From Selaginella moellendorffii (Eukaryota > Streptophyta > Lycopodiopsida > Selaginellales > Selaginellaceae): 64,000 bases of DNA. Where the stretch lies: contig NW_003314292.1 of NCBI RefSeq assembly GCF_000143415.4, positions 858,812 to 922,811 on the forward strand. Reading direction: 5' to 3'. The notes beneath the pieces are model-generated. The model saw only the letters and a program-made list of their open reading frames with translations, did not search any database and was not told the origin of the DNA. Positions 11,130-22,809 of the stretch are shown piece by piece. The position numbers and the translations under genes were made by a program. How positions within the stretch are numbered: position 1 is the stretch's first letter; every line of letters starts with the position of its first letter.

Positions 11130-13060
11130 TTGTCATCCCACATATCTCTCGTGTTGTGGATGATGTATGCACATAATTATTTTACAATAGAAAAATGATA
11201 AAAGTCATCAAATATTTTAAATGTTTTTGGTACTTAAAGAAACTAGTTTAAAAAATTTAAAATGTCTTTCATATAAATATTTATGAGATGGTTGTAATAT
11301 TATTTTCCTCTTTTAGCTTCACATTGTTATACCACTTCACCTAAAAGTGTAATAAAAATACATATATTTAAATAAAGTTTAATAATTGGCATGAAATCTA
11401 AAATTATTTTTTCTATAGAAACAGTATATAATTTTGTTATCTCCTCATGAAAAAATATTTCATAAATGCAAATGAAAAAAAAGTATGTAATACCAAAACA
11501 AATTATACAAACATCCAAATTTTTGTAAGTATCAAAAGGATTGTTTAATATTACTACTATGAAAGTTACACAAAAAATATAAAAATCATGATAAATATCA
11601 CTTTTATAGATTTTTTAAATAGAATCTATATATCAGTAGAAATTTATAATAATTCTTGTATATAATATCAATTTAATAATATTACGCATTAACAACTTTG
11701 ATTGGAATTAAGATATGTATTATGATCACAATTCTCAGTCATATTTATTTGCTTATGTTGAGAATATAAACAATTTAAAAAATTATTGAACAAAATATTA
11801 AAAAAATGAGAATTTATATATTTTGAAGAGTAAAAATTAAATAATGAACAAATAAATTATAATTTTTTAATTTTTTAATATACTATTATGTTATGGTGTA
11901 CTATTCCTTCTGAACATTTGTATATAATAAATTCATTAAACACTGACATAATTGTTGGTACTTTAAATAAACTATACATAATCTCTGAAGGTATGTGAGT
12001 TTATGGTATATTCCTGAAAAATATGTAAATTTTAAAAATTTTGATTTTTTTAATTTAAATGATAATCCTTCATATATATTATTTTCTCAATTAGATTAAC
12101 TAAGTATTTTATATGTAAACATTAAATAATTTGCTACGTGTCACATGTACCAATGTTTGGTTTGATTAATAGTAGTGTTATTTCTACTTATTAATCCAAT
12201 TGATCAAATAAAAATTCATAATTATAAACATGCTTATAATTTATAAACACAAGATTAATTTTATTGCATAGCAACCATTAGATGGTAGAATAAAAAGAAT
12301 ATACTTCAAAGAGTTTAAGCAAATGTATAAATTATAAATAAAAAATAAATCTAAATGAATAACAACCATTAGATGGTAGAATATCCTAGAATATCCAAGC
12401 ATATTCTAGGTATATTCACTACAATCTCAGCCCCCTACAGGTCTGCTTAAGCAAACCAAAAACATTTAAGCTTCTCTTATTTCTTATAATACAACTTATT
12501 AAATCTAATAAAAAATACTATCTAATTAAAAAATAAATATATATCTTATTAAATATAGACATAAATAAAAATTTAAATTTAGTCTTGATAAACTGCCTAG
12601 TGCTCTAGAGGCTGCAAAATAAATAAATATAATTTAACCATAATAAGGTTTTTGATTTATGATATAATTTAACTAATATATTAAACTATATATTAACTAA
12701 TATTATTCATATTAATTATTTATTAATAATTTTTATTTAGTAATAAAAATGTTGAATTAATAAAGCTTGCTAACTTTATAAGCATGAACTCATAAATTTA
12801 TTAATTCAAGGTTTTTATTTATGTTATTTAGAAAATTAAAATGTGAAAGAACATTAGAAAGTACAATGTACTATCCATCAATAACACTTTCAATCACAAT
12901 ATTTATACTATATGTTTAACCTTCTTGTATTAAAAATTATTTAAGTAGCTTTAAAATATTTTACTAATTAATAAACGTTCAATATATTATTAAAACCGCC
13001 CTTTTTTTTATATTCATAAATATTACTAATTATAATTATTGAAAACCTAGATATATGTGA
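11130..13060. other. AT-rich intergenic DNA with short repeats
   Basis: It is very AT-rich and no gene is seen. A 21-bp direct repeat (caaccattagatggtagaat + a) occurs at 12272-12292 and 12363-12383. A perfect 10-bp hairpin (CCTAGAATAT / ATATTCTAGG, 6-nt loop) lies at 12385-12410. Confidence 0.55.
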
Positions 13061-13071
13061 ATTTGTTATTA

Positions 13072-13944
13072 TTATTTTGGAACTCTCCATATAGAAGTTT
13101 GTTCAACTATATTAGAAACACTTATATGACCAGTATCTTCAACACATAATGCCATTGGTCTCCAAATATTTTTCCAATAAATATTATATGACCATATAAC
13201 ATTATGAAATTCATCATACAAAACTAAATTACCATCAATTTGCATTGTTAAATAACAATTATTTCCTTTATTTTCTGTATTAGTCTGCCATATGGTAATA
13301 GATTCTTTATATAATACAACATTACAATTTGAATGAACATGTAATGAGTACTGTTTATTTAAAGATTGAAGAAATTCTCCACTTAATAAATTAGAAAAGT
13401 ATGAAAAATTAGATGTACTTTTAATGCATGTACGCCTCCACGTACAATCTTGATTTTGATTTAAAAAACTTAAAGTTTTTATCTTTTGTATACTTTGAAT
13501 ATTAGTATCTTCAACTATATATTCAATTAACATATTCCCTAAATAATAATCTGTAACCCCATAGTTGATCATCTCATGATCAATAACGATGTAATTATTA
13601 TAAATTCTTTCAAATTCAGCTCTTAATCTCAAACCTTCCCATGGAATAGTGTAATTTGGAAATAAACTACAGAGGCGTTGATAGTTAGGAACATACAATT
13701 CAGAAGTCATAGTAGATAATAATATCCTAATACCATAATTGCGATAAACTCTTGAATATCTAGTGTAAAATGGAACATTAACATCTATTTGATCTATAGC
13801 CTCTCTTATTGCTCTTAAAATGTTTATTTTTGTAGATAATGAGAGATTTCTACGATTATCTCTCAAAATACTAGCTGCTAAGCTGTTATCACTAAATATT
13901 ATTAGCAAAACTAAAACATACACTGTAATACAGTTATTAATCAT
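13072..13944 (-). CDS. Secreted protein with C-terminal bulb-type (mannose-binding) lectin domain
   Basis: A single-exon frame encodes 290 aa and starts at ATG 13944. Residues 1-23 form a signal peptide (hydrophobic VYVLVLLIIF then SLA/A). Residues about 25-170 form an N-terminal region that I cannot assign. Residues about 195-285 resemble a B-lectin domain: MQIDGNLVLYD fits the sugar-binding consensus Q-x-D-x-N-x-V-x-Y exactly, followed by VIWS. A weaker second copy, CNVVLYKESITIW, precedes it. Such domains bind mannose in GNA-type lectins, so an extracellular carbohydrate-binding role is inferred. The gene is as AT-rich as its flanks, unlike the neighbouring GC-rich gene island. A decayed relative lies at 50.7-51.5 kb. 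Confidence 0.78.
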   Translation of the reverse strand: MINNCITVYVLVLLIIFSDNSLAASILRDNRRNLSLSTKINILRAIREAIDQIDVNVPFYTRYSRVYRNYGIRILLSTMTSELYVPNYQRLCSLFPNYTIPWEGLRLRAEFERIYNNYIVIDHEMINYGVTDYYLGNMLIEYIVEDTNIQSIQKIKTLSFLNQNQDCTWRRTCIKSTSNFSYFSNLLSGEFLQSLNKQYSLHVHSNCNVVLYKESITIWQTNTENKGNNCYLTMQIDGNLVLYDEFHNVIWSYNIYWKNIWRPMALCVEDTGHISVSNIVEQTSIWRVPK

Positions 13945-14395
13945 TATGATTTCTAGAGTTAAAATTGCGGCTAATCTGTATTAATAGCCGTTGAACATAT
14001 TAAACAACAGTTTACTATTTTGGACTTGTTAAAATATAAAATTATTTCTCTTAAAATAACAATTACTTTAGTTAGAAGTTAGAATATATGCATGTAACAA
14101 CTGGAAGTTGTTACTGCAAAGACTATAAGACCAAATGTCAAGCTTTACTATAAACTACTGAAATAAAGCATATAGAGAAACAATATGAAGCATGTACCAA
14201 AAATGTACAACAGTCATTAAAAAATGGCTTGACCATTAAAATATTTAGTTTGTTAGATCTAGTTAAATCTGTAACTAGGGCTTCCAATTTCAACTATTTT
14301 AACGGTGTTATGACGTGGCGAGGCTGTTTTCTGTTGTTCAGGAAACTTGGTTGGCTTTTAAGCATTCCTCCCTACCTAGGTTTTGGTTTTGCGCC

Positions 14396-16570
14396 ATGGG
14401 ATGCGCCAGCGACTACGAATGCGAGCTCTGCCGGAGCTCGTATTTCGGGGAATCTCCTGGCGGGGGAGGCGCGGCGGCGTCCAGCGCCTGCGATCCATCG
14501 TCGTGGATCAACCCCGGCGATGTCCGGCACTTGTATCGGATCGGGCGTGGCCAGTTTGGCGATGTGTTTCTCGCCAGCGCCAGATTTCAATCCCAGGAGC
14601 GCCAGGTCGCTGTGAAAATGCTGCCGCTCGTTGGCTCGGAGATGATCGAGACGGTGTTGAGGCGATTCGACGCCGCGCTCTTCGCGTGCCAGGGTCTCAA
14701 AGGCGTGAGCGTCCCTCTCGGGGTTTCGATGAAGAATGGCAAGGTGTGTGTTTCTTTAAGATCTTTCCATATAAGCTCTCTTCTCTATCGTGCTCTTCCA
14801 GGTTTGCATTCTATCACCTCTGTATGAAGGCTCCGTGGGTGGTCGATTGGCTCATCTCCCGGACAACAGGCTCTCGCCCTCGGAAGCTCTCAAGTAAGCT
14901 TTCTCCTAGATTTGAAAGAGAAAGAGAGCCTCTTTCTCTTTTCTGGCGTTGGAAACCCCTGACACTTCGCTCTCTTTCACGAACTTTACACAGGTATGCC
15001 ACGGACATAGCCAAGGGTGTACTCGAGCTCCATTCTCGCGGCGTTCTCTCGCTCAACTTAAAGCCTTGCAACTTTCTCCTCGACCCGAGCAACGACGCCT
15101 TCGTCGGAGACCACGCGCTCCCGCTGCTCTTCTCCGGATGCAAGAGCTTCCTGGATTTCAAGTTCTACATCGGAACTCCAAACTACATGGCGCCAGAGCA
15201 GTGGAGCGTGGAGACGAGGGGTCCGCTGGCGTTCGAGACGGACTCGTGGGGATACGCGTGCAGCATTGTGGAGATGGTCACAGGGAAGAGGCCGTGGGAA
15301 GACAAGACGCCGCAAGAGATTTACAACCTGGTGGTTTTGAAAGGTGACAGGCCCAGCGTCCCGTCCGAGTTACCAGCAGCGATACAACGGGTCTTGGAAG
15401 ATTGCTTCGAGTATGACTACCGGAATCGGCCAGACTTCCGCCAAATCCTGGCGACTTTGACGAGGTAAAACTTGTTCTTCACACACCACCTTTGCTAACA
15501 AGTGTCGTTGCAGTCCTGGTTTGAAACGAGGCGACTGGATTCACGTCTACGACGAGCCGAGCAAGCAGACGAAGATCGGGCTGGTGATCGAAGAGGACGA
15601 CTCCCACGTCCGAGTGCGCCTGCCGAGACAGCAGATCCAATCCTACTCCCGCGAATCGAGGAAGCTCTGCCTGTGGAAGAACCCGCTGCAAGCCGGAGAT
15701 CACGTCACAGTGAAGAAGTCGGCGAGGCGCGGCTGCTGGCGCTACACGCCGCACAACGCCGAGGGCGTGGTGGTGGAAGTTGACAGAGAAGAGATCGTGG
15801 TCCGGGTGAAGTTTTGCAGCTCGCAGGACCTCTGGGAAGGGAGCCCGGACGAGCTGGAGCTGGTCTCGTTTGGAATCACCGTCGGGGACTGGGTTCACAG
15901 GTTCACAAACGAGGATCACCACTACTCGGGCAGTCGGCCGTCCTGCGTCGGGATCGTTCACAGCATCCAACGCGATGGAGAGCTGCAAGTCGCGTTCGTT
16001 GGCTGCGACATGCTCTGGACTGGAGTTCCAACCAGGCTCGCGAAGATCCAGCCGCTCAGAGTCGGGCAGATGGTGCGACTAAGCTGCTGTGCTCGGGGAA
16101 GTCCGCGGTTTGAGTGGCCGTGCAAGGAGAGGAGCGGCCGGATCACCAGGATAATGCCCAACGGCTGCCTGGTTCTCTCGTCGAGCAGCTGGAAGTCGAA
16201 GGAGCGGTGGTTTGGAGATCCGGCACAGGTGGAGCTGATCGAGAGGAAAAAGTACCGCCGCACTGGAAACGATCTCCTGTCGAGCTTGCACTGGGGTCTG
16301 ATGAATCCGATGGTGTTTGCGCTGGGAGTGCTGGCAGGAGTTTTGCTCGGAAACTCGATTCTACAATCGAACGCTGCTGCTGCTGCCTCGAGCTGCGATG
16401 GGAGAAGCTATTGGGACCACGAGATTCTGATCACGTACCCGGAGGGCTACAGTTCTTCTCTTACGGAGCCAGCTTCTCTTCCTTCGCCACCATCGCCGGG
16501 ATGGGTGGTGAGAACGTTTAATCGATTTGTTGCTCATCTAGCAGAGAGTGCCGATGATTTCCTTCATTGA
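14396..16570 (+). CDS. Kinase-like protein with KEG-type (MIB/HERC2-like) repeats and a C-terminal membrane segment
   Basis: Four exons: 14396-14743, 14802-14893, 14994-15464 and 15514-16570, all with GT-AG introns, giving 655 aa. The N-terminus MGCASD is a plausible N-myristoylation/palmitoylation site. The kinase fold covers about 45-303: Gly loop IGRGQFGDV (49-57), VAVK Lys (74), LNLKPCN in place of HRDLKPxN (167-173), GDHA in place of DFG, GTPNYMAPE and DSWGYACSIVEM. The catalytic Asp is Asn. About 305-560 are repeats like those of KEEP ON GOING, with VGDWVHRFT, CVGIVHSIQRDGELQVAFVG and WFGDPAQVEL. Residues about 568-590 are a hydrophobic helix, followed by an 65-residue tail. There is no RING or ankyrin part, so it is not KEG itself. 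It is probably a membrane-attached pseudokinase or weak kinase. Substrate unknown. Confidence 0.85.
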
Positions 16571-16653
16571 CATAGAAAAAGAAAAGCTAACTGTCATTAG
16601 TACGCGAAAGAAAGACTTGAATCTATAGAGGAAGAAAAAAAACGCACAGACCA

Positions 16654-19600
16654 TTAAGAAGAGCAAAGAGCTTCTACTGCCAAGAACTTTTCTCGGACCC
16701 CGGGACACGCGGAAGTGGTAAAGTCGGGAGCCAAGCTGCAGCTTCTCTGTCCAACGCAAGCCTGGAATCCAAATGAGAGAAAACTTAGCTATGAAACAGC
16801 GAAAGTAAATGAGCAAACCTTCTCCACTGTGTTGGATAGATCGTTCGTGTGACAGCTTCCTTCCTTGAAACTCCCGCAACTTCCTTCGGGATTTCCCAAG
16901 CTGGCGAAACGTATCTGGGAGATGACTTGCTTTTCACCCGGGCACCAGAGCTTCACGGAAGCTGGATGGGATTCATAAACTCGTGCGCAGATCACGTTCG
17001 TGGATCTCGTCACGAAGTCTATGCTCGATGGATCACCACCGGTTTCTTCGAAAAGGACCAGAAGATTTCCTCTCGGCTTCATCCAAGAACGAGGAACGTG
17101 ATACCTGGAAAACCAGAAAGTTTTACAAGGAATGAAAGGATGGCAAGGAGCACTTTGTTACCAGCGCTGAGATGACTGTCCGCAGCCTGTTAGGCATTTG
17201 TTTTGATCGTAGCTCCCACGATAGTCACAGCTCTCGGGGCAGACCGAGTCCGCAGCTTTATATGCTGGCCAGTATCGTCCAATGCTCTGTCCGTTCACCC
17301 ACGCTTGACCTTTACCCATGCTTGCCAAATCCAATGCAACCGGATCATCTCCGGGTGGAGCATCGAATTCTGTCTGCACTTAAGGAAGAAAACATATTGA
17401 AGAAAGCTTCCACCAAAAACTTCAATGCTCTTATAATTACCATGTACCATGTCAGAGGCTTTTTTGTCGAGACGGCTGACCAGTTTACGCTACGAGAGCC
17501 TTCTACTGTGAAAAGTTTAAGATCTTCGCCTTTGAGACCGACCTGTTATTGCGGTTAGATAGAATGGAAAGTAATAGTTCAAAAAACCTGGTATGTCCAC
17601 TCTTGTTTTGACAAATTCTGATCTCCACCCGGAAGGCCCTTGAGTATCAGCGAACCGCTCAGGCCCGCACTCCAAGTCTCGATAAAGGCTCCAAAATTCT
17701 TGAAAGCATCCAAACTTTAGCATCCAAAAAGAGTTGGGAAATGGTAGCTTACTTGAAGGCCAACCGTAGCGCTCAGTAGTGCAATTGTATTTGAACCAGG
17801 AGCTAGCTTAATAGGTGCCTCCACCGAATTATATAGAACCGACTTACTAGTATGCCAAGAGCTTTGGAACTGTCCATTCACAAAAATGTGGACAACGTCC
17901 CTCATACTTTCAATGGAAAGCCATGTTGAACCAGTTCCCGTCGCCTCAACGCTGTAAACTTCCATATACACCTGCTTTTACAGAAAGATAGCAACATACC
18001 TTGTCGTGTACCACAGATAATCACTCGTGTCTTTAGTCGTCTCCATTTGCTCCAGTAGCTGCTTAGCTTTGAAACTTGATCCCGAGATTCCTACAGGTTC
18101 ATCGAATGATGTCCATGATAAGCTCGATTTTGAAGGATTCATGCTCACAACCGCAGATTGCGATTTCACCTGCGAGTATCTTAGAGGAAAAGAAAAAAAG
18201 TAACAAAAAGAAGGCAGAACAAACCTTTGCGGAGTTGAATGCCACGGTTTTGCAATCAAGAACAATGCTCACAGACCAAGCTGGCAGGGAATAGGAAACG
18301 TTTCTAAACTCTACAACTGTGTCGTTCATACTGTCGACGTTGGCAAGGAATGCCACACATCCGTTTCCATATGAATAGACATGGGCCTGCAACTTAGCTT
18401 GATAAGAAACACGAACATTCAAACTGAGAAACACCTCTTGATTTGGACCGAGTTCACTATGCTGTCCTTCGCTTGACAAAATAACTTCTTCGCCCAGTTT
18501 TAGCGTTTCGTGAAGGTCCTTCAAGTGTCCCCACTTAGGAAGATGCTGCATGCCTTCAACTCAAAACAAAAACTTTTAAGCAACTCAACTTGAGCATGAT
18601 TTTTACCATATTCATCTAAAGGTGCGTCGTAGTCATAGCTACTTGCGACATATGGACCACCTGACGTCCTCCCAAAATTTGTTCCCCCAAAATACTACAC
18701 GCATTTAGCACGATCAGTTTCGAGACGATGATATCAAAACCCAGACCATGTAATAGTTGTGGAAGCTACCCCCGCGTTCAAAAAATCGTGCAACTGCGAA
18801 GGCAATGTCCTCCACAGGCCTGTGCGGAAGTGGCCATCCATAATATGTGAACCTACAACCAAAAGACGGACATACAAACTGCTTCTAAGGAATAGAATGA
18901 GTTGTGCTTTACCAGCCAGTGTAGCTTTCAGTCCACATAGTTGGCTTCTTGTATAGAGTTGGATTCCAGCCGTCGCAATACATTCCATTGCAGGTGTCAA
19001 TCTGCACACAAGCAAGATACTTAGAATGTAAGAGACAAGATCAAGTTGCTAAAAATTACGATGTACTCGGGAACTTTAGACTGCGCACACATTATCCAAG
19101 GGACGCCTGTGTTTTGAGCTTGAGCCATCTCAGCTGCCCAGTTTATGTACCTCACACCAGCCTCCCCATAATGCGAATCAACGTTGCCGTATTCGTTTTC
19201 AACCTGAGCTAGAATTATAGGACCGCCCTGGGAAGCAAACAAGTTTTCTTCTTTCATCATGTTTACGATCTTTGTCAAGAAACTTTGCATATATTTCTGT
19301 AAGGTACCAGGTAGCATCAGTCAGGTTAGCAAAGAACGAAGCGAAATTTACTTTGAAAGGCTCGTTGTCTGTCCTGAAGACAATATGGGGAATGTCCCTT
19401 AGCCAGATGGGAAATCCTCTGCTTACACAGCAATTCTTCTCACTGGAGTTGAAAAAGAAAATGAAATGCTTGGTTGCAACGTACCCGAGGTTCCATTCTG
19501 CACAAACGTATGGGCCGATCCGGAGATTCACAAGAAGCCCAGCTTGCTGCACGAGTTTCACGAATTTCACCAAGTCGTATCGACCCTCAAAGTAGTACTA

Positions 19601-19964
19601 CATGAACAAAAGAGAACAACTTAGGAGAAAACTTGACAAGAAAAAACGAAGGACATTGAAAAGCTCACCTGTCCTGGAGATGGTTCATGCCGATCCCAGA
19701 ACACATACGTTTCAATCACATCCAGCCCACCTTCCTTTGCCTTCTGGATGATCCCCGGCCACATCTGATGTATCAAAACAAGAAGATCTATTTAGCAGTA
19801 GCAAAGAGCTGGCAGACCTCGGGTGTCGCTCGAGGATAGTGCACGGATCCAGACAGAAGAATCCTCCGTTTCCCATTCAGTATAAGCGATCGATGATCAT
19901 AGGAAACGTTCTGCGCCGCGGAGAGCTGGAGCAGCAGCACCAGAGCAAGCGAGAGCAGCCACAT
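16654..19964 (-). CDS. BGAL: Beta-galactosidase, GH35 family, with SUEL lectin domain (one in-frame stop)
   Basis: Exons on the minus strand: 19964-19818, 19764-19669, 19597-19485, 19418-19352, 19296-19060, 19001-18913, 18852-18747, 18694-18607, 18553-18225, 18169-17753, 17698-17588, 17542-17441, 17373-17162, 17104-16819 and 16761-16654. The conceptual length is 835 aa, as usual for plant BGALs. A signal peptide ([17 protein letters not shown]) targets it to the wall. The GH35 signature [14 protein letters not shown] holds the acid/base Glu (174-176), and [10 protein letters not shown] holds the nucleophile (E245). GRYWPAYK and a Cys-rich SUEL lectin end (ICARVYESH ... ACVGQRSCS) follow. It removes terminal beta-galactose from wall polysaccharides. 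Oddity: TAA at 17980-17978 (codon 488) inside an otherwise continuous exon. A 28-nt GT...AG stretch there would break the frame if spliced. Confidence 0.85.
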
Positions 19965-20439
19965 TTTCTCCTTTCTTCGTCCTGGAGCTGCCGAGGGCCG
20001 ATCTTAACTGCGAAAACTCTGCCAACGCTTGACTTGTGACCATCGTGTCGTATCTGTTGGCCTGCGTTTTCCATGATAGCCCTTGTCGGTATCGCTCGCT
20101 CTCCTGAAACTGTCGATCAAGACACGCATTTTGGATCACGGAATCATACCTCTTGGCTTGAGCGGGGATACTCGCATCGATGGCAGCGGCGCCAGAAGAA
20201 ACATCGCTGCCCGACAGCGAAAATAATGGCGATACCGGTACAAGAATCCCCTCATCAGTCAGGACGGAGGCGCGATTGCATCGAGGGAATGCTGTGCTTG
20301 AGAATCTATTCCCCGGCGCTCAAGAACCCTAGCATGCTTGGAATGCGCGCCAACGTTCTAGAACCCTAAGGAATATTCTTCCCCGTAACAAATATTCTTG
20401 TCAAGAGCCTATAAAAAGGGCAAATGATTTTTAGGGTTT
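19965..20439. promoter_or_regulatory. Shared divergent promoter of BGAL and the 326-aa gene
   Basis: The two genes are head to head, 475 bp apart. A TATA-like ctataaaaag lies at about 20409-20418, only about 30 bp before the + strand ATG. Telo-box-like AACCCTA motifs occur at about 20326 and 20362, and TTTAGGGTTT sits directly before the ATG (20429-20438). Such telo-boxes are common in plant housekeeping promoters. The roles are inferred from motif and position. Confidence 0.5.
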
Positions 20440-21674
20440 ATGGCGGCTATGGAGCAGGCTATGGCGGATGCAGCGTTTGCCAGAAAGGGCGGCCAAGTTC
20501 CTGTGGCTCTCGAGGAAGCTGTTCGCGAGACGCTCGAGATGAGGAGGGTGATCACCGCGTTCCGGCGGGATTGCTTGCACTTTAGGGAAGGAGGCTTGCT
20601 GTACGAGATCGTGAAATCGTGGTATGACGAGCGCTACGCAGCTGAGCGTTCCACGGACTACCCCGAGGTCAGCTCCAATCTCTCTTTTTTCTTGTTTATC
20701 TCATCCACGACGTTTATAGTCGCTAGAGCGGAGGAACCCTTACGCAGCGTTCAAGGGAAAACATCCTGAGTTGGCCGAGTGGTATGGAGAGCTCGATTTT
20801 TTGCTCCAAGAAATCCCCGTCGGGAACTCCGCCACCACTGTGCTGAACCTCCCTTTGGATTCGGGTAGGATTGATCTGCGCGTGTTTCTTGTTCTGAGCT
20901 CGGTCTTGTTAAAACAGGTGATGCCTCTCGCGCTCTCGAGCCCGACGGGATCCTCTCCCGGATAATCTCTCCGTGTCCCTTTCTCACGCACGGCGAGAAC
21001 GTCGCTCTTGCCGTCCTCGACGCGAGGCTGTGGCTGTGCCGCTCTGCTCTGCCGCTGGCGATCGGGCAGGAAACATCGTGTGAGTGTGATCGAATTCATT
21101 TCAACTTTGTTGCAAGGCTGACGCGTGAGTGCTTGCATGAAACAGACTGGGACGCATCTGGCGGTGGCGGTGGTGTTGTCTTGCCCAAGAGGCCGACTTT
21201 ACCTTCAACGTTTTATGTTTTACTCCAGGAGTCGGCTGTGCAGGTGCACGCTACGCTCCTCAGGCATTCCAGCAACAGGCTGTACGAGCTGGCTCCGTCG
21301 GATTTCACAGACGACAAGCGGGAATGCTTCTGGGCACGCATGGCTCGAGTGCGCTTCCCGCATGTTGACAACCGAGGGATGTCGAGCAGGGAGTTTGCCG
21401 CCACGCTCGCCCGCAGTAGCGCGGGAGAAGATCGCGACTTGGACTATTTGGAGTGCTGGCGGGAGGATGAAACGAGGGACATGTACAGGCTGTTGGCGAT
21501 GTTCATCCATGATCGGTAAGTAGACTAGTTGTTTGGTTCCTCACTTAGTTGTTTGGTTTTTGGTTCCTCACTTGAGAATCTGTCTTTTGGTTTTCCAGGA
21601 CACCTGAGATGCACGAAGAACAGATGGAAAAACTGGCCAAAGAAGAAGAGGAAGAAGAGGAAGTTGGGAGGTAA
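20440..21674 (+). CDS. Unrecognised 326-aa protein with acidic C-terminus
   Basis: Five exons join in frame: 20440-20667, 20720-20864, 20918-21079, 21146-21515 and 21599-21674, all GT-AG. No signal peptide or membrane helix is visible. The N-terminal half is charged and probably helical (VRETLEMRRVITAFRRD, then YEIVKSWYDERYA). The middle contains a Gly run (SGGGGGVVLP) and a block rich in aromatic and charged residues (DYLECWREDETRDMYRLL). The end is a glutamate tract (KLAKEEEEEEEVGR). I do not know the family. Consistent splice sites and codon-like GC content make it a real gene. The last intron contains a short direct repeat (gttgtttgg ... ggttcctcactt). It shares an upstream region with the beta-galactosidase gene. 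Confidence 0.7.
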
Positions 21675-21699
21675 GACTTTCGACTGGCAAGACAAGCAG

Positions 21700-22340
21700 T
21701 TCTTCCAAATGAATGACGGCAAGCCTGTGATCGAATCCAAACAACAATGTGATGTGAGTTGCCGTGAAGAAAAAAGCAAGTACCTTTCCAAATGTTGCGG
21801 AAGCATTTCTTGGTCCGTGATCTTCTGTCGAGGCTGGCGAAGCTTTGGACCGCCACAGTTATCTTGGTCTCCAAGGCCTTCATCTTGTCTACGACGTCGG
21901 CTTCGCGCCTCTAGCGTCCAAGTTGCGAAGAAGCCTGCGCTTTCGTTCCAGCTCCGTAACAGACCTGAGAAGAAGAAAGCACAGAGAATAAGAGCTTGGT
22001 TCCAGATCGAAAGTAGAAGCATTACCTTGACCTGTTCATACAATTTCGTAAAGTCTATCCAAAGTTCCAGCGTGACTCCCGGCCTCGATGTCAAATCCAC
22101 TGGGCGAGCTCAGAACCAATGCCCGAGCGAAAGAGCGCTCAGCAATCGGGACCAATGATCCGAGATGCACGATCATCGAACAAAGAATCAAACTCAACCT
22201 TATGAAACCATAGTTCCTTAACCTCTCTTGAGCTGGACTTCGCCCGCCTCCAGTCCCACCACTGCACTCCACTGGAGCTCGCGGCGCCTCCTCCACCTCA
22301 CTGTTCTCGGTCGATCCTATTGATTCTGCCGTATGAGTTG
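21700..22340 (-). pseudogene. Relic of an unrecognised minus-strand gene, part of the duplicated flank
   Basis: The minus strand reads like coding DNA in pieces. There is a region starting MEEAPRAPVECSGGTGGG, with a possible membrane segment IRLSLILCSMIVHLGSLV (22296-22100). A helical piece KALETKITVAVQSFASLD is at about 21880-21820. The pieces are in different frames. About 21940-22300 recurs at 24865-25235 with deletions. I cannot name the family. Confidence 0.4.
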
Positions 22341-22429
22341 TAATCGCGCAATCTATGAGTGGAGCTCGTCGGAAGCTCTGAACTGGTCTTGAATATCCGG
22401 GACTTGCTGGAGCTGGACGTCGTTAAGTA

Positions 22430-22720
22430 GAACTTCCGTTTAGGCCATCTTTCTTTCGCGTAATTTATCCCCATGGTGCTGCTTTGTCGATCACATCCAC
22501 GCCAGTTGTCGAAGAATACATGTGTGATGCCTTTGATGTACGCTTTACAAGCTTTGTCTAGGAAGAACAGGGACCTTGGGCGCTTGTCAGCATAAAGCAT
22601 AACATCCGCTTCACGTTCAGGATGCTCTTGAAGTATCATGACGAGGAGGCTCTGTTGCAGTTTCCAAGGTAGTATAAGAATCGTGCTAATATCTGGTTTC
22701 GAAAGAATAGCCATTTAGAT
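22430..22720 (-). repeat. Exon-like repeated segment (ADVMLYADK) copy 1
   Basis: The minus strand encodes EREADVMLYADKRP and FFLDKACKAYIKGITHVFFD after a possible 3' splice site (gaaactgcaacag). Copies lie at about 27310-27520 (-), 41180-41345 (+) and 44945-45130 (+). Protein-level conservation among the copies suggests descent from a real exon. No family was recognised, and all copies are cut off by stops. Confidence 0.5.
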
Positions 22721-22792
22721 GAATTATGTGAGAAATGGAGCTCATTATTCTAGAAGATTTGCCTAGAGCCATACAACTAGGACCTTTGGGTT

Positions 22793-22809
22793 GGGGGTTC
22801 GAATCCCCC
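22793..22809 (+). repeat. tRNA T-arm-like sequence (possible SINE or tRNA fossil)
   Basis: GGGGGTTCGAATCCCCC forms a perfect 5-bp stem with the canonical 7-nt T loop and contains a B-box match (GGTTCGAATCC). No D arm, anticodon arm or matching acceptor 5' strand is present, so it is not an intact tRNA. Related copies are at 27626-27642, 41044-41059 (reverse) and 44834-44850 (reverse), always at the same place in the duplicated flank. Confidence 0.45.

Noticed and set aside
14949..15347. Open frames overlapping the kinase exons on both strands
   Set aside because: They are shadows of GC-rich exons; they have no family match and conflict with clear splice sites.
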